The translations under genes were made by a program, and so were the position numbers. Shown here piece after piece: positions 48,413 to 59,369 of a DNA stretch of 64,000 bases. The stretch comes from DAOTWA01 sp963702935. Its GTDB lineage: Bacteria > Chloroflexota > Anaerolineae > Anaerolineales > Anaerolineaceae. The notes under the pieces were generated by a model. It had not been told where the DNA came from and ran no database searches. It saw only the letters and a program-made list of their open reading frames with translations. The DNA lies in the NCBI GenBank assembly GCA_963702935.1, contig OY969772.1, forward strand, positions 4,216,001-4,280,000, read 5' to 3'. The first letter of the stretch is position 1. Every line of letters begins with the position of its first letter.

Positions 48413-49999
48413 ATGCAAATTCAGGACCGCCCTTTTACCTCCTCAACTCGCCGATATCTCTACCTGGCGGTTTTTACATCGGGATTGTGCTCGCTGGCTG
48501 TCGAATTTTCGGCCTCCCGCTTGCTGGGAAACATCTTCGGCACCAGTAACCTGGTTTGGGCCAGTATCATCGGCCTGATCTTGATCTACCTCACCGCCGG
48601 CTACTTCATCGGCGGGCGCTGGGCCGACCGTTCTCCCCAATTACGCACGTTTTACGGCATCCTGGCCTGGGGCGCATTGACGATTGGCCTCATTCCCGTC
48701 GTCTCCAAGCCGGTGCTGCGCCTTTCGGCCCAGGCGTTCGACAGCCTGCAAATGGGCATCCTGATCGGGTCCTTCGCGGCGGTGCTGATTCTGTTCAGCG
48801 TCCCGGTCACCTTGCTGGGCACCGCCTCGCCTTTCGCCATTCGCCTGGCCATCACCGACATGCAGACTTCCGGGCGAGTATCCGGCCGCATCTACGCCAT
48901 CTCTACGCTGGGATCCTTCATCGGCACTTTCCTGCCGGTGCTCGTGCTGATTCCCACCATCGGCACGTATCGCACTTTCCTGACCATCAGCGCGCTGCTG
49001 ATGTTCGTGGCTCTCTACGGCCTGTCGATTAGCTGCGGCTGGCAGGGAGTGTTGCCCTATCTGTGGATGCCGGTCGTGCTCGTGCTGATGGCGGCCCTTG
49101 GGCTGGGCGGCCCTACCAAAGACACCCCGGGTATGGTTTACGAGACCGAATCGGCCTATAACTACATCCAGGTGCTGAACGTGGACGGATATACCCTGTT
49201 GCGCCTCAACGATGGGCAGGGGGTACACTCGATCTATAGCCCTGACCGGATCGACTTCGGCGGTCCCTGGCAACAAATGCTGGTCGGCCCCTTTTTCAAC
49301 CCGGCGCCGTACGACCCGGCGAACGTAAAGAGCATGGCCATCGTCGGGCTGGCCGCCGGCACCACCGCCAGGCAGGCCACCGCCATCTTCGGCCCCATCC
49401 CCATCGACGGGTTCGAGATCGACCCGGCGATCGTCGCGGTCGGCCGCAAATACTTCGACATGAACGAGCCTAATTTGAACGTCATTATTCAGGACGGGCG
49501 CTGGGGCCTGGAGCAAAGCCCGCGCAAGTATCAGATCATCAGCGTGGATGCTTACCGCCCTCCCTACATTCCCTGGCAGATGACCACGCAGGAATTCTTC
49601 CAGATCGTGCGCGACCACCTCACGGATGATGGTGTGATGGCGATCAACGTCGGGCGCAGCCCCGACGATCGCGAATTAATCAATGATTTAAGCTCTACCA
49701 TCGGCAGCGTGTTTCCTTCGGTCTACGTGATGGACATCCCCGACACGTTCAATTCCATCCTGTACGCCACCGTCCAGCCCACCCAGGCGTCCAACCTGAC
49801 CCGCAACCTGGCTTATCTCGAACAGCAAAGCAATGCGAATCCGCTGTTAACCGCAGCGGTTAAGCTGGCTATGCTGAACCTGAAACCCACGCCTCCCCGC
49901 TCCGTAGTCTTCACCGACGATCTGGCGCCGATTGACTGGATCACCAATAACATGGTCATTAGTTATGTATTATCCGGACAAGTTGAGGAGTTGAAATGA
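48413..49999 (+). CDS. Polytopic membrane protein fused to a spermidine-synthase-like domain
   Basis: 528 residues. Residues 1-215 hold about seven membrane helices (YLYLAVFTSGLCSLAVEFSASRLLG, WASIIGLILIYLTAGYFIGGRWADR). From about 240 to 480 a Rossmann methyltransferase fold of the spermidine synthase type appears: AIVGLAAGTTARQATAIFG, IDGFEIDPAIVAVGRKYF, VIIQDGRWGLE, YQIISVDAYRPPYIPWQ. Such fused membrane/aminopropyltransferase-like proteins are widespread, but whether they make polyamines is unproven. It opens directly at a promoter box, and the next gene overlaps it by four bases. Confidence 0.88.
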   Translation: MQIQDRPFTSSTRRYLYLAVFTSGLCSLAVEFSASRLLGNIFGTSNLVWASIIGLILIYLTAGYFIGGRWADRSPQLRTFYGILAWGALTIGLIPVVSKPVLRLSAQAFDSLQMGILIGSFAAVLILFSVPVTLLGTASPFAIRLAITDMQTSGRVSGRIYAISTLGSFIGTFLPVLVLIPTIGTYRTFLTISALLMFVALYGLSISCGWQGVLPYLWMPVVLVLMAALGLGGPTKDTPGMVYETESAYNYIQVLNVDGYTLLRLNDGQGVHSIYSPDRIDFGGPWQQMLVGPFFNPAPYDPANVKSMAIVGLAAGTTARQATAIFGPIPIDGFEIDPAIVAVGRKYFDMNEPNLNVIIQDGRWGLEQSPRKYQIISVDAYRPPYIPWQMTTQEFFQIVRDHLTDDGVMAINVGRSPDDRELINDLSSTIGSVFPSVYVMDIPDTFNSILYATVQPTQASNLTRNLAYLEQQSNANPLLTAAVKLAMLNLKPTPPRSVVFTDDLAPIDWITNNMVISYVLSGQVEELK

Positions 50000-50673
50000 A
50001 CCCACCTGCTGCGGGTATTCGCCTGACTGCTTCCTGGATCGTGACTCTCCTGATCCCTTTCCTCCTGCTGATGACTTCCATCCGCATTTTGATGACGCCG
50101 TTATTCCCGCAGATAGAATATCGCACCCCTGGTTTTCCGGCGGACCCCTACGGCTTCACCCTGGACGACCGCCTGCATTGGTCCAGGATCGCTATGAATT
50201 ACCTGTTGAACAACGCGGATATCTCCTATTTGGGGGACTTGCGCTTCCCAGACGGCTCCCCCTTGTATAACCAGCGCGAGCTGAGCCACATGGTCGACGT
50301 GAAAAACCTGGTCCAGGCGGCGTTGAAGTTCTGGATCGGTGGGCTGGCAGTCCTCGCGCTACTGAGCCTGTGGGCCTGGTTTGGAAAATGGTGGGGAGAC
50401 TATCGCCGCGGACTGGCTTGGGGAGGCTGGCTTACCGTGGGCCTGATCGTCGCCATCCTGGTGTTCGTCGCCATCAATTTCAGCCAGCTTTTCACCGATT
50501 TCCACCGCATCTTCTTTACAGGGGATAGCTGGCTCTTCCTCTTCTCGGACACGCTCATCCGCCTCTTCCCTTTACCCTTCTGGCAAGATGCCTTCATCGC
50601 CATGGGCGGGATGAGTTTGCTGGGCGGCCTGGCCCTGGGGTTTTTCTTCAGGCCGCGCCTGCCCCGCGGGTAA
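49996..50673 (+). CDS. TIGR01906/DUF1461 membrane protein, Lit-like
   Basis: 225 residues and about four to five membrane helices (SWIVTLLIPFLLLMTSIRILM, FWIGGLAVLALLSLWAWFG, GWLTVGLIVAILVFVAINF, AFIAMGGMSLLGGLALGFFF). An extracytoplasmic region after helix 1 has RLHWSRIAMNYLLNNADISYLGDL and FPDGSPLYNQRELSHMVDVK. The stretch after helix 3, FSQLFTDFHRIFFTGDSW, carries the conserved His seen in this family. The lipoprotein intramolecular transacylase Lit of Firmicutes belongs here; the same chemistry in this organism is inferred. ATGA overlap with the previous gene points to coupling. Confidence 0.82.
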   Translation: MNPPAAGIRLTASWIVTLLIPFLLLMTSIRILMTPLFPQIEYRTPGFPADPYGFTLDDRLHWSRIAMNYLLNNADISYLGDLRFPDGSPLYNQRELSHMVDVKNLVQAALKFWIGGLAVLALLSLWAWFGKWWGDYRRGLAWGGWLTVGLIVAILVFVAINFSQLFTDFHRIFFTGDSWLFLFSDTLIRLFPLPFWQDAFIAMGGMSLLGGLALGFFFRPRLPRG

Positions 50674-50695
50674 CGAAGTTGTTTCTTTACAGGCC

Positions 50696-51598
50696 TTAAT
50701 TGGGAGAGAGGACGTAGACGACCAGGTTCTTGCGCAGGTCGTCCAGGCGCAGCCAATCGAGGGCCAGGTCCAATTCTTTGCCCACGTACAGGTCGAAACG
50801 CTGGCTTTGCGGGCCAAAGGCCCCTCCCCGATCCTGTACCTCAAAAATTCCCCCATAGGTATCCAGACCGGGCACGAACAGCCAGGTGCCCATCCCGAAG
50901 CGGTTTGAGGCGGCCACAGAAAAATAGGGGGTCAGCTTCGGCTCGGAGACGATGCTGAATTTAGCGTCCACCAGGCGGATCTTGCTCACCTGATCGGCCG
51001 GCACGGCCGCGCCGCTCTCGGCGTAGTACCAGTAATCTGCGATGAGGACTTCTTCTCCATCCAGCTCCCAGTGGCCGGAGATGTATTTAATGTAAATGGT
51101 CTGCATCGTGCGATGATCGTCCATGCGCTTGATCACCCCGGTGCCTTGCATCCCCACCCCATAGATGCTATACAGGAAATCCTCTTTGGCTTGCAGACCC
51201 AATATCCCGGGGATATCCATTTGTGAGCCGGCAAACACGCGCTCGTCGGCCAGGCTATAAGCAGAAAAGGTGAATTTACCGGTTAATTTTTGCCAGGAAT
51301 AGCCGGGGGGCGCAGGCGGAAAGGAAGTCACTTGCGGCCCCTTGCAATGCCCGGTCATGATTTCATCACAAACAACCCCGTTCAAAGAAAACGGATACAG
51401 GCCGAGGTCGTTGCGCCACAAATCCATCCAGCCCGCATACAAAGCGCTGTCGGCAGGGTTTTCTTCGTACGCGCTGGCGTAACTTCCGCTTGGAGGAATT
51501 TTATCCGGCGCAGCGGACTGCCCAATCGATAAGCGTCCGGCTCCCATTTGTACGAACGAGATTATTGCGATCAGGCAAGACAATCCGACCGCCCTCAT
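50696..51598 (-). CDS. Secreted 3D-domain protein (cell-wall associated)
   Basis: 300 residues with a signal peptide (AVGLSCLIAIISFVQMGAG) and a 3D (Asp-Asp-Asp) domain near the C-terminus. The domain shows RFGMGTWLFVPGLDTYGGIFEVQDRGGAF and RFDLYVGKELDLALDW. The three Asp residues of the 3D motif are in GLDTYG, VQDRGG and RFDLYV. 3D domains occur in MltA-like and resuscitation/peptidoglycan-processing enzymes. The middle region has no recognised domain. It converges with the Lit-like gene, 22 bases apart. Confidence 0.85.
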   Translation of the reverse strand: MRAVGLSCLIAIISFVQMGAGRLSIGQSAAPDKIPPSGSYASAYEENPADSALYAGWMDLWRNDLGLYPFSLNGVVCDEIMTGHCKGPQVTSFPPAPPGYSWQKLTGKFTFSAYSLADERVFAGSQMDIPGILGLQAKEDFLYSIYGVGMQGTGVIKRMDDHRTMQTIYIKYISGHWELDGEEVLIADYWYYAESGAAVPADQVSKIRLVDAKFSIVSEPKLTPYFSVAASNRFGMGTWLFVPGLDTYGGIFEVQDRGGAFGPQSQRFDLYVGKELDLALDWLRLDDLRKNLVVYVLSPN

Positions 51599-51739
51599 TT
51601 ACCCCCCTTTACCGGCAACAATGCTCTCGACATAGTTGATGAATAAGAAACACCATAGTCTTATCAAATTTTACACAATTATCCAACTTACACAAGCAAT
51701 TTACCCCAATTCTGAGAAACCTATCAACTTTGTTATGTC

Positions 51740-51781
51740 GAGAAAATAAACGGATGGCGCAGAGTTGCTCTTGCGCCATCC
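51740..51781 (-). terminator. Rho-independent terminator for the MalK-type ATPase gene
   Basis: On the minus strand GGATGGCGCA and TGCGCCATCC (ends 51781 and 51752) form a 10-bp stem extended by GAG/CTC, followed by GTTTATTTTCTC. It lies 37 bases after the stop of the gene at 51819. The rest of the 220-base gap 51599-51818 shows nothing else. Confidence 0.75.
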
Positions 51782-51818
51782 GTCTCTTGCGAAAGTCTTT
51801 TCCCTGGCGGGAAGCAGA

Positions 51819-52931
<1,113 letters not shown>

Positions 52932-53995
52932 TCGTTCCTCCTTCCGGAAAGAGTATAGTGACTAGATTATATTCCACGCTATTCAAAAACGCAATCAAAA
53001 ATGAACGCGGGTTTATGCGCCTTCGGCGCAGGCCAAGCGTTGGAGAATGGACAAAACCGGCTTCTTCCTGCATAACCTCCCATTTCGGTATATAATCCCA
53101 CCCAGATTAGACCACCTCTCAAATCCTATCCTTATGTCTGAAGACGTCACCCCCATCCGGCAACAATATCTGGAAATCAAGCGCCAGTATCCCGAGGCGA
53201 TCCTCTTCTTCCGCCTGGGCGATTTCTACGAGACGTTCGACCAGGACGCCGAGATTGCCTCGCGCGAGCTGGACATCGTCCTGACTTCCCGCAACGTGGC
53301 TAAAGGCGCGCGCGTGCCCATGGCCGGCATTCCCTACCACGCGGTGGAAAATTACCTGGCCCGCCTGATCGAAAAAGGCTACCACGTGGCCATCTGCGAG
53401 CAGATGGGGGATCTGCCTGTGAAGGGGCTTTTCCCGCGCCGCGTCACCCGCGTGGTCACCCCCGGAACGGTGGTCGAGCCGGGCCTGTTGCATGGCGACG
53501 TCAACAACTATCTGGCCGCCATCTTCTTGCAAGAGGAACAGGCCGGCATCGCCTACGCGGATATCACCACCGGCGAGTTCGCCACCACCGAGGTCAAAGG
53601 CGGCGACCTCCTGGCCACGCTGCGCTCCGAGCTGACCCGCTTGAAGCCGGCGGAGATCCTCGTGCCCGGCGACCTCTCCCTCGAGAATGGCTTTCAAGGC
53701 CACATCACCGCCTGGCCGGAATGGCACTTCGAGCCGGGCCGTTGCCAGGAAACCCTGCTGGCCCAGTTTCACGTAGCCACCCTGGACGGCTTTGGCCTGC
53801 GGGGGTTATCCTTTGCCACGCGCGCCGCCGGGGCCATCCTCCAGTATCTCAAAGAGACCCAACCGGCTGCCTTGCAGCTCCTGACCCGCATCAACACTTA
53901 CAGCTTGAGCGAGTTCATGGTGCTGGATGCCGCCACGCGCCGCAACCTGGAGCTGACCGAGAACTCTGCGCGGAGGCGAGATCCAGGGGTCGCTC

Positions 53996-55699
<1,704 letters not shown>

Positions 55700-55734
55700 G
55701 CTCCTACGATTCCGACTACGTCCCACCCAATCGC

Positions 55735-55763
55735 TTGACAGGCTCTTTTTAAAGGGCTACGAT
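55735..55763 (+). promoter_or_regulatory. Sigma-70 promoter before the transglutaminase-like lipoprotein gene
   Basis: -35 TTGACA (55735-55740), a 17-base spacer and -10 TACGAT (55758-55763). The predicted start gives a leader of about 98 bases before ATG 55868. Confidence 0.6.
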
Positions 55764-55867
55764 TCTCTTTAAGTTCTCCCCTATCCGGTATCGAAAACTA
55801 AACAAACGGCGAGCCTAACGGTGGACTTTAGCGGCCGGCAAATCAGAAGCTTGGAATGGAGCGACCC

Positions 55868-57073
55868 ATGAACGGCCCACGACATCCTTTGATTCAGGTC
55901 TTTCTGTCTGTCCTGATCCTTCCGATCCTTTTGAGTTGTTCCTTGTTCACCCCCCGCGACCAGAACCCCACCGCCGCACCCTCCCCGCGCGCATCGTCCC
56001 CTACCCATCCCGCGGTCGTCAAGCAGAAAACTCAGCAGGTCCGGCCAACTACCGCGCCGGCGGATACTCTGACGCCCTCTGTATCGCTATCGACCGACCA
56101 GATCAGCATCGATTACACCTACACCGACAACCTGATCACGGTTATCTATCCTCTTTACGGTAGCGTGCTGGATGATTTCGTGGTGGTCAACATCCGCAAC
56201 GACAATCCGGACCCGGTGCGCATCGTGGTGACCAGCGAGATAAGCGGTTACACCGACCAGGCGGCGGACACCGTGGACGTGGATGCCGGCGACCAGGTCG
56301 AGGTGCGCCAGAACCCTCGCCTGATCCCGGAGCAAATCGACAACCTGAACGTCGCAAAGCCTGCCAGCTTCCACCTGCGGATAGTGATGCTTGCCAACGG
56401 AGAAGAGAAAGTCCTCCTGGATGAAACTCAAGATACCCTGGTCTATGGCCGGCGCGATTTCCCCTGGGCGATCGAAGGCTTCACCCAACACGAAGACTTT
56501 GAGCTGCTGGCCTCCATGGTCACCCCCAACGATCCGGCGGTCGAAGGCTTGATCCGCGCCGCCGCCGACTATACCTCTTCGGGCATCATGACCGATGGCT
56601 ACGGCGGCGCCGTCGACGACGAAGACGGCAGCGTCTGGGATCGGCTGGAGGCCATCTGGGAGGCCGAGGACCAGGATTACGACCTGACTTACATCAGTAC
56701 CCTAATCACTTACGCTCCGGGAGACGTCCAGCGTATCCGCTTACCCGCCGAAGTGCTCGATCAAAAGAGCGGCAATTGCGTCGAGCTGGCGATTTTATAC
56801 GCCTCGGCCGCAGAAGCCTTGAACCTGGAGACGGCCCTGATTCGCATCCCCGGGCATGCCTATATGGCCGTGCGCACCGACGACGTCAACGCCAATTACT
56901 ACGTGATCGAAACCACCATGATCGGGCGCTACGACTTCGCCGACGCCGTCAACCGGGGCAGTGAAGAGCTCGAGGACGCCCTCCCGCACATCCAGAACGG
57001 CGATGAGTATTACGATTGGATCACCATCTCAGAGGCCCGCCAGGATGAAATTTTGCCCCTCCCCTGGCATTAA
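55868..57073 (+). CDS. Transglutaminase-like lipoprotein
   Basis: 401 residues. ATG 55868 is preferred because GGAG lies seven bases upstream; the ATG at 55856 is possible. It has a lipoprotein signal (VFLSVLILPILLSCSLF, Cys as lipidation site), then a Pro/Ser/Thr-rich linker and a beta-rich domain at about 80-200. A transglutaminase-type core at about 220-370 follows: the Cys in LDQKSGNCVELAILYASAAE, the His in RIPGHAYMAVRTDD, and a Glu in place of the usual Asp in YYVIETTMIG. It would act outside the membrane on an unknown protein or peptidoglycan substrate. Confidence 0.85.
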   Translation: MNGPRHPLIQVFLSVLILPILLSCSLFTPRDQNPTAAPSPRASSPTHPAVVKQKTQQVRPTTAPADTLTPSVSLSTDQISIDYTYTDNLITVIYPLYGSVLDDFVVVNIRNDNPDPVRIVVTSEISGYTDQAADTVDVDAGDQVEVRQNPRLIPEQIDNLNVAKPASFHLRIVMLANGEEKVLLDETQDTLVYGRRDFPWAIEGFTQHEDFELLASMVTPNDPAVEGLIRAAADYTSSGIMTDGYGGAVDDEDGSVWDRLEAIWEAEDQDYDLTYISTLITYAPGDVQRIRLPAEVLDQKSGNCVELAILYASAAEALNLETALIRIPGHAYMAVRTDDVNANYYVIETTMIGRYDFADAVNRGSEELEDALPHIQNGDEYYDWITISEARQDEILPLPWH

Positions 57074-57136
57074 TCAAGGCCCGAAGAATCGAGTCCTATA
57101 TCAATAAAAGTTATCAAATTTGTAATATTGATTTTA

Positions 57137-57165
57137 TTGACACGTGCTCGCGCTTGTGTTACAGT
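57137..57165 (+). promoter_or_regulatory. Sigma-70 promoter of the c-di-GMP riboswitch transcript
   Basis: -35 TTGACA (57137-57142), a 17-base spacer and -10 TACAGT (57160-57165). Start of transcription near 57172 leaves the whole aptamer in the leader. Confidence 0.75.
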
Positions 57166-57181
57166 AATAATATAGTAAGTT

Positions 57182-57290
57182 TATAGACCGAAAAAGGCAA
57201 ACCCGGTGAAAGCCGGGGACGCAAAGCGATGGGTCTAAAGCCACCTTCACGGGATGGCCAGGATTGCCAGGCTGCCGGAGCGAGTGATTC
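57182..57290 (+). promoter_or_regulatory. Cyclic-di-GMP-I (GEMM-I) riboswitch aptamer
   Basis: The conserved GEMM core is present in order: GGCAAACC (57196-57203), a short helix closed by a GAAA tetraloop (57208-57211), GGGACGCAAAGC (57216-57227), GGTCTAAA at 57232, then a third-helix receptor region around GGCCAGGATTGCC. The first G of GGCAAACC corresponds to the G that pairs with c-di-GMP; the cGAMP-type variants carry A there, so c-di-GMP is the likely ligand. A terminator follows at 57315 and the small gene at 57366. No other copy was seen in the window. Confidence 0.88.
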
Positions 57291-57314
57291 TGATCTTAAA
57301 AGTAACCTTCGTCG

Positions 57315-57344
57315 CCGGGCCTGGGCTTACAGGTCCGGTTTTTG
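57315..57344 (+). terminator. Expression-platform terminator downstream of the riboswitch
   Basis: CCGGGCCTG (57315-57323) pairs with CAGGTCCGG (57330-57338), with one G-T wobble and a six-base loop, and is followed by TTTTTG. It sits between aptamer and gene, so c-di-GMP likely changes read-through. Whether ligand turns the gene on or off cannot be read from sequence alone. Confidence 0.75.
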
Positions 57345-57365
57345 TAAGGTTGGAAGGAAATAGTC

Positions 57366-57671
57366 ATGCGCAGCGAACAACAGGAACATCACACCCTCGT
57401 GTTGGAACAAACCTACCCAAGTGGGGCGGAAGAATGGTATTGCCCGGAATGCGGGCGGCGTTTTGTGATGCAATGGCCGCCGGCTTATAAACGCATCATT
57501 CTTGAAGCCGGCAATGAATTCGCCATTCACAATGCCGCAAAGGATGCGTTGAACATAGATACTCCTCAAGTAAGACTTGATCTTCAAGCCGATAGCGAAA
57601 AGGAACCTGGGTTGGCTCCTTGGCAAGAATGGATGGAGAAAACCAATTTTGACAGACTCTGGGAAAACTAA
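57366..57671 (+). CDS. Small zinc-ribbon protein under riboswitch control, unknown function
   Basis: 101 residues. It starts at ATG 57366 after GGAAGGAAA. The only recognisable motif is a single Cys pair, WYCPECGRRFVMQWPP, near residues 24-40, half of a zinc ribbon; a second Cys pair is absent, so metal binding may need a partner or dimer. The rest is acidic and unfamiliar (EFAIHNAAKDALNI, PWQEWMEKTNFDRLW). Its position behind a c-di-GMP aptamer is the main clue to its role. Its stop is two bases from the convergent gene at 57674. Confidence 0.75.
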   Translation: MRSEQQEHHTLVLEQTYPSGAEEWYCPECGRRFVMQWPPAYKRIILEAGNEFAIHNAAKDALNIDTPQVRLDLQADSEKEPGLAPWQEWMEKTNFDRLWEN

Positions 57672-57673
57672 CG

Positions 57674-58087
57674 TCAATAGACCCGCAGCAAGCCGCCCTC
57701 AATCTCGGCTTTCATTTCAGTGATTCTCACAAGCTCTGTCATTGAAGGTCTGAGCTCAACCGCAGCTTTCAACCGGTAAAATCCTTCCGGGAGATCCCCG
57801 TTTTCTACCTGCACGAATACAGGATCGGACGGCAGGGAGGATCCTTCCGACTTGCCAATACTGAAATGCCTCCCTCCATCGAGGTCTTTAGCGATTACAT
57901 CCACGGAATAATCCAGCGGCAACTTGGAAGGCGAAGATATCCTTGAGAGGTCCAGGGTCATGTTGATGTTGAAGGGCTTGCCATAGGATATTACGTGCTT
58001 CGGGGTAGCTTCGTCCAGAGGCAAAACCTGGAATTCCTTTAATTCTAGCTCGCCGGTGAGCGGGACAGGTTCAATCTCCGATTTCAC
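57674..58087 (-). CDS. Small beta-rich protein of unknown function (operon with HhH protein)
   Basis: 137 residues, no recognised family. It is predicted to be mostly beta strands (NMTLDLS, YSVDVIAKDLDGGRHFSIG, ENGDLPEGFYRLKAAVEL). The segment GDLPEGFYRL parallels GTVPAGAYKI in the protein at 58701, and the DYSVDVIAKD..GG part parallels DFHLTAYIES..GP, so the two are probably distant relatives. It has no signal peptide or membrane segment. It overlaps the 3' end of the HhH gene by 17 bases. Confidence 0.7.
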   Translation of the reverse strand: MKSEIEPVPLTGELELKEFQVLPLDEATPKHVISYGKPFNINMTLDLSRISSPSKLPLDYSVDVIAKDLDGGRHFSIGKSEGSSLPSDPVFVQVENGDLPEGFYRLKAAVELRPSMTELVRITEMKAEIEGGLLRVY

Positions 58088-58586
58088 GTGATCCGGCGTT
58101 TATAATTGATTCTTCTACCTGAGGGAGGGCCATTTCTGAACGTTCTCCGATGAAATCCGTCAGCCGGTTGCAATCCCAACCAGCCCAGGATTCTTCCTGC
58201 TCACTTTGCACGTGCACCGAACGGGTGCGCCGGACGTGGTTGTCTTGATCGAGGAGCAACTCTACCGTGAAGGTTGCGTAACGCATCCGGCTGTCAATGG
58301 TGTCCATGCTGAGGGGCTCACCTGATCTCTGATCAGATGTCTCTGCAAGCTTCTTTGCCTGGCCAATCCAGTCTTGTTTGGTAATCCGTTCAATCTTCAA
58401 ACCGACCAGGTTGCCGAGCACAGACAGAATTTTCTCAGGCATTAACGCCGCAAGCTGAGCATAAGTCCGGATGCCTGCCCGGTGCAGCCGGCTTTCGATT
58501 CCCGGCCCGATGCCATAGATGAGCTTGAAATCATCGACCACCATCCCGGCACCAGCACCTGTTTTCTCAGGATCCCTGACGTTCAT
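58071..58586 (-). CDS. Helix-hairpin-helix domain protein
   Basis: 171 residues. The N-terminal part FKLIYGIGPGIESRLHRAGIRTYAQLAAL (about 20-50) is a helix-hairpin-helix of the GIGP type found in DUF4332 and other DNA-binding or scaffold proteins. The remainder (about 80-165) is a beta-rich acidic domain, FTVELLLDQDNHVRRTRSVHV and EESWAGWDCNRLTDFI, not recognised. It starts at 58586 and shares the minus strand and short spacing with the flanking beta-rich genes. Confidence 0.75.
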   Translation of the reverse strand: MNVRDPEKTGAGAGMVVDDFKLIYGIGPGIESRLHRAGIRTYAQLAALMPEKILSVLGNLVGLKIERITKQDWIGQAKKLAETSDQRSGEPLSMDTIDSRMRYATFTVELLLDQDNHVRRTRSVHVQSEQEESWAGWDCNRLTDFIGERSEMALPQVEESIINAGSREIGD

Positions 58587-58700
58587 AGTTAATCTCCCAA
58601 AATAAATTGCTCAGTCCATGGAAGGGACGTGAGAGAATGACACCTCTCGCGTCCCTTGATAGAGTGTAGCGATTTCAGCGAGCCGTTTGATTCGGGCCGG

Positions 58701-59177
58701 TTAAGGCACGAAAATGTCCAGAACGGGGCCTTCGCACAATCCGGCAATAGGATACTTGCCGCTCGGCCCATACATCTGCAGGAGTGTAACGATCTTGTAT
58801 GCGCCTGCCGGGACCGTTCCGGGGGGAATGTTGATCACGGCGTGATAGGTGCGGGTCGCTACCGGAGGTACGCCAAGGAACGCCAGTGCGGCGCTCAGGC
58901 TGTTGACCACCACGTCTGCGCCGGGGAGCTTCATTTCAGGGCCAGGGCCAATTGATTCGATGTAGGCGGTCAAATGGAAATCCCCATCCAGGAAAACCGC
59001 CAGTGGTCCGTGCATCTCCCAGTCCACCTCCACGCCCCAATCTTGGGTAGTGCGGATCAGTTTACTGGTCACTGGCAGGCCAGGCTCAGCCAGTTCAAAG
59101 GTATGAGCTTGCATCGTGCCATCGTAAATGGTTGGGGCGATAGGTACAGGAACCTCAATCGGATCTGTAAAAGGCAT
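58701..59177 (-). CDS. Small beta-rich protein of unknown function, first gene of the minus-strand trio
   Basis: 158 residues with no signal peptide, probably an immunoglobulin-like or beta-sandwich fold (WGVEVDWEMHGPLAVFLDGDFHLTAYIESIG, GTVPAGAYKIVTLLQMYGPSGKYPIAGLCEGP). One Cys only. It begins at ATG 59177 with GGAGAG-like bases upstream. The next upstream gene on this strand is the MalT/BTAD regulator, 192 bases away. That gap shows no gene. Confidence 0.7.
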   Translation of the reverse strand: MPFTDPIEVPVPIAPTIYDGTMQAHTFELAEPGLPVTSKLIRTTQDWGVEVDWEMHGPLAVFLDGDFHLTAYIESIGPGPEMKLPGADVVVNSLSAALAFLGVPPVATRTYHAVINIPPGTVPAGAYKIVTLLQMYGPSGKYPIAGLCEGPVLDIFVP

Positions 59178-59369
59178 AATCGAACTCTCCTTTCATTTTG
59201 GGGTCTGGGTATCTTGAGTAAATAGCAACAGATTGTCTCAAGTTTTCCGAAGGGTGAGCGGGCCCTCTCACCTCCAGCACTTTAGTCACTATACTACCGC
59301 TCGATTAAGAAACACTTTTTGGGCGCTTAATTTAGATAGATGTTGGTATTAATTGTCCAATTAATGATC

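Noticed and set aside
46944..48578. A 544-codon plus-strand frame opposite alaS
   Set aside because: alaS has every conserved motif on the minus strand, while this frame has none and runs into the start of the next real gene.
57182..57290. A cGAMP-type (GEMM-Ib) reading of the riboswitch
   Set aside because: The position that is A in cGAMP-type aptamers is G here (first G of GGCAAACC). c-di-GMP is therefore preferred, though binding was not tested.
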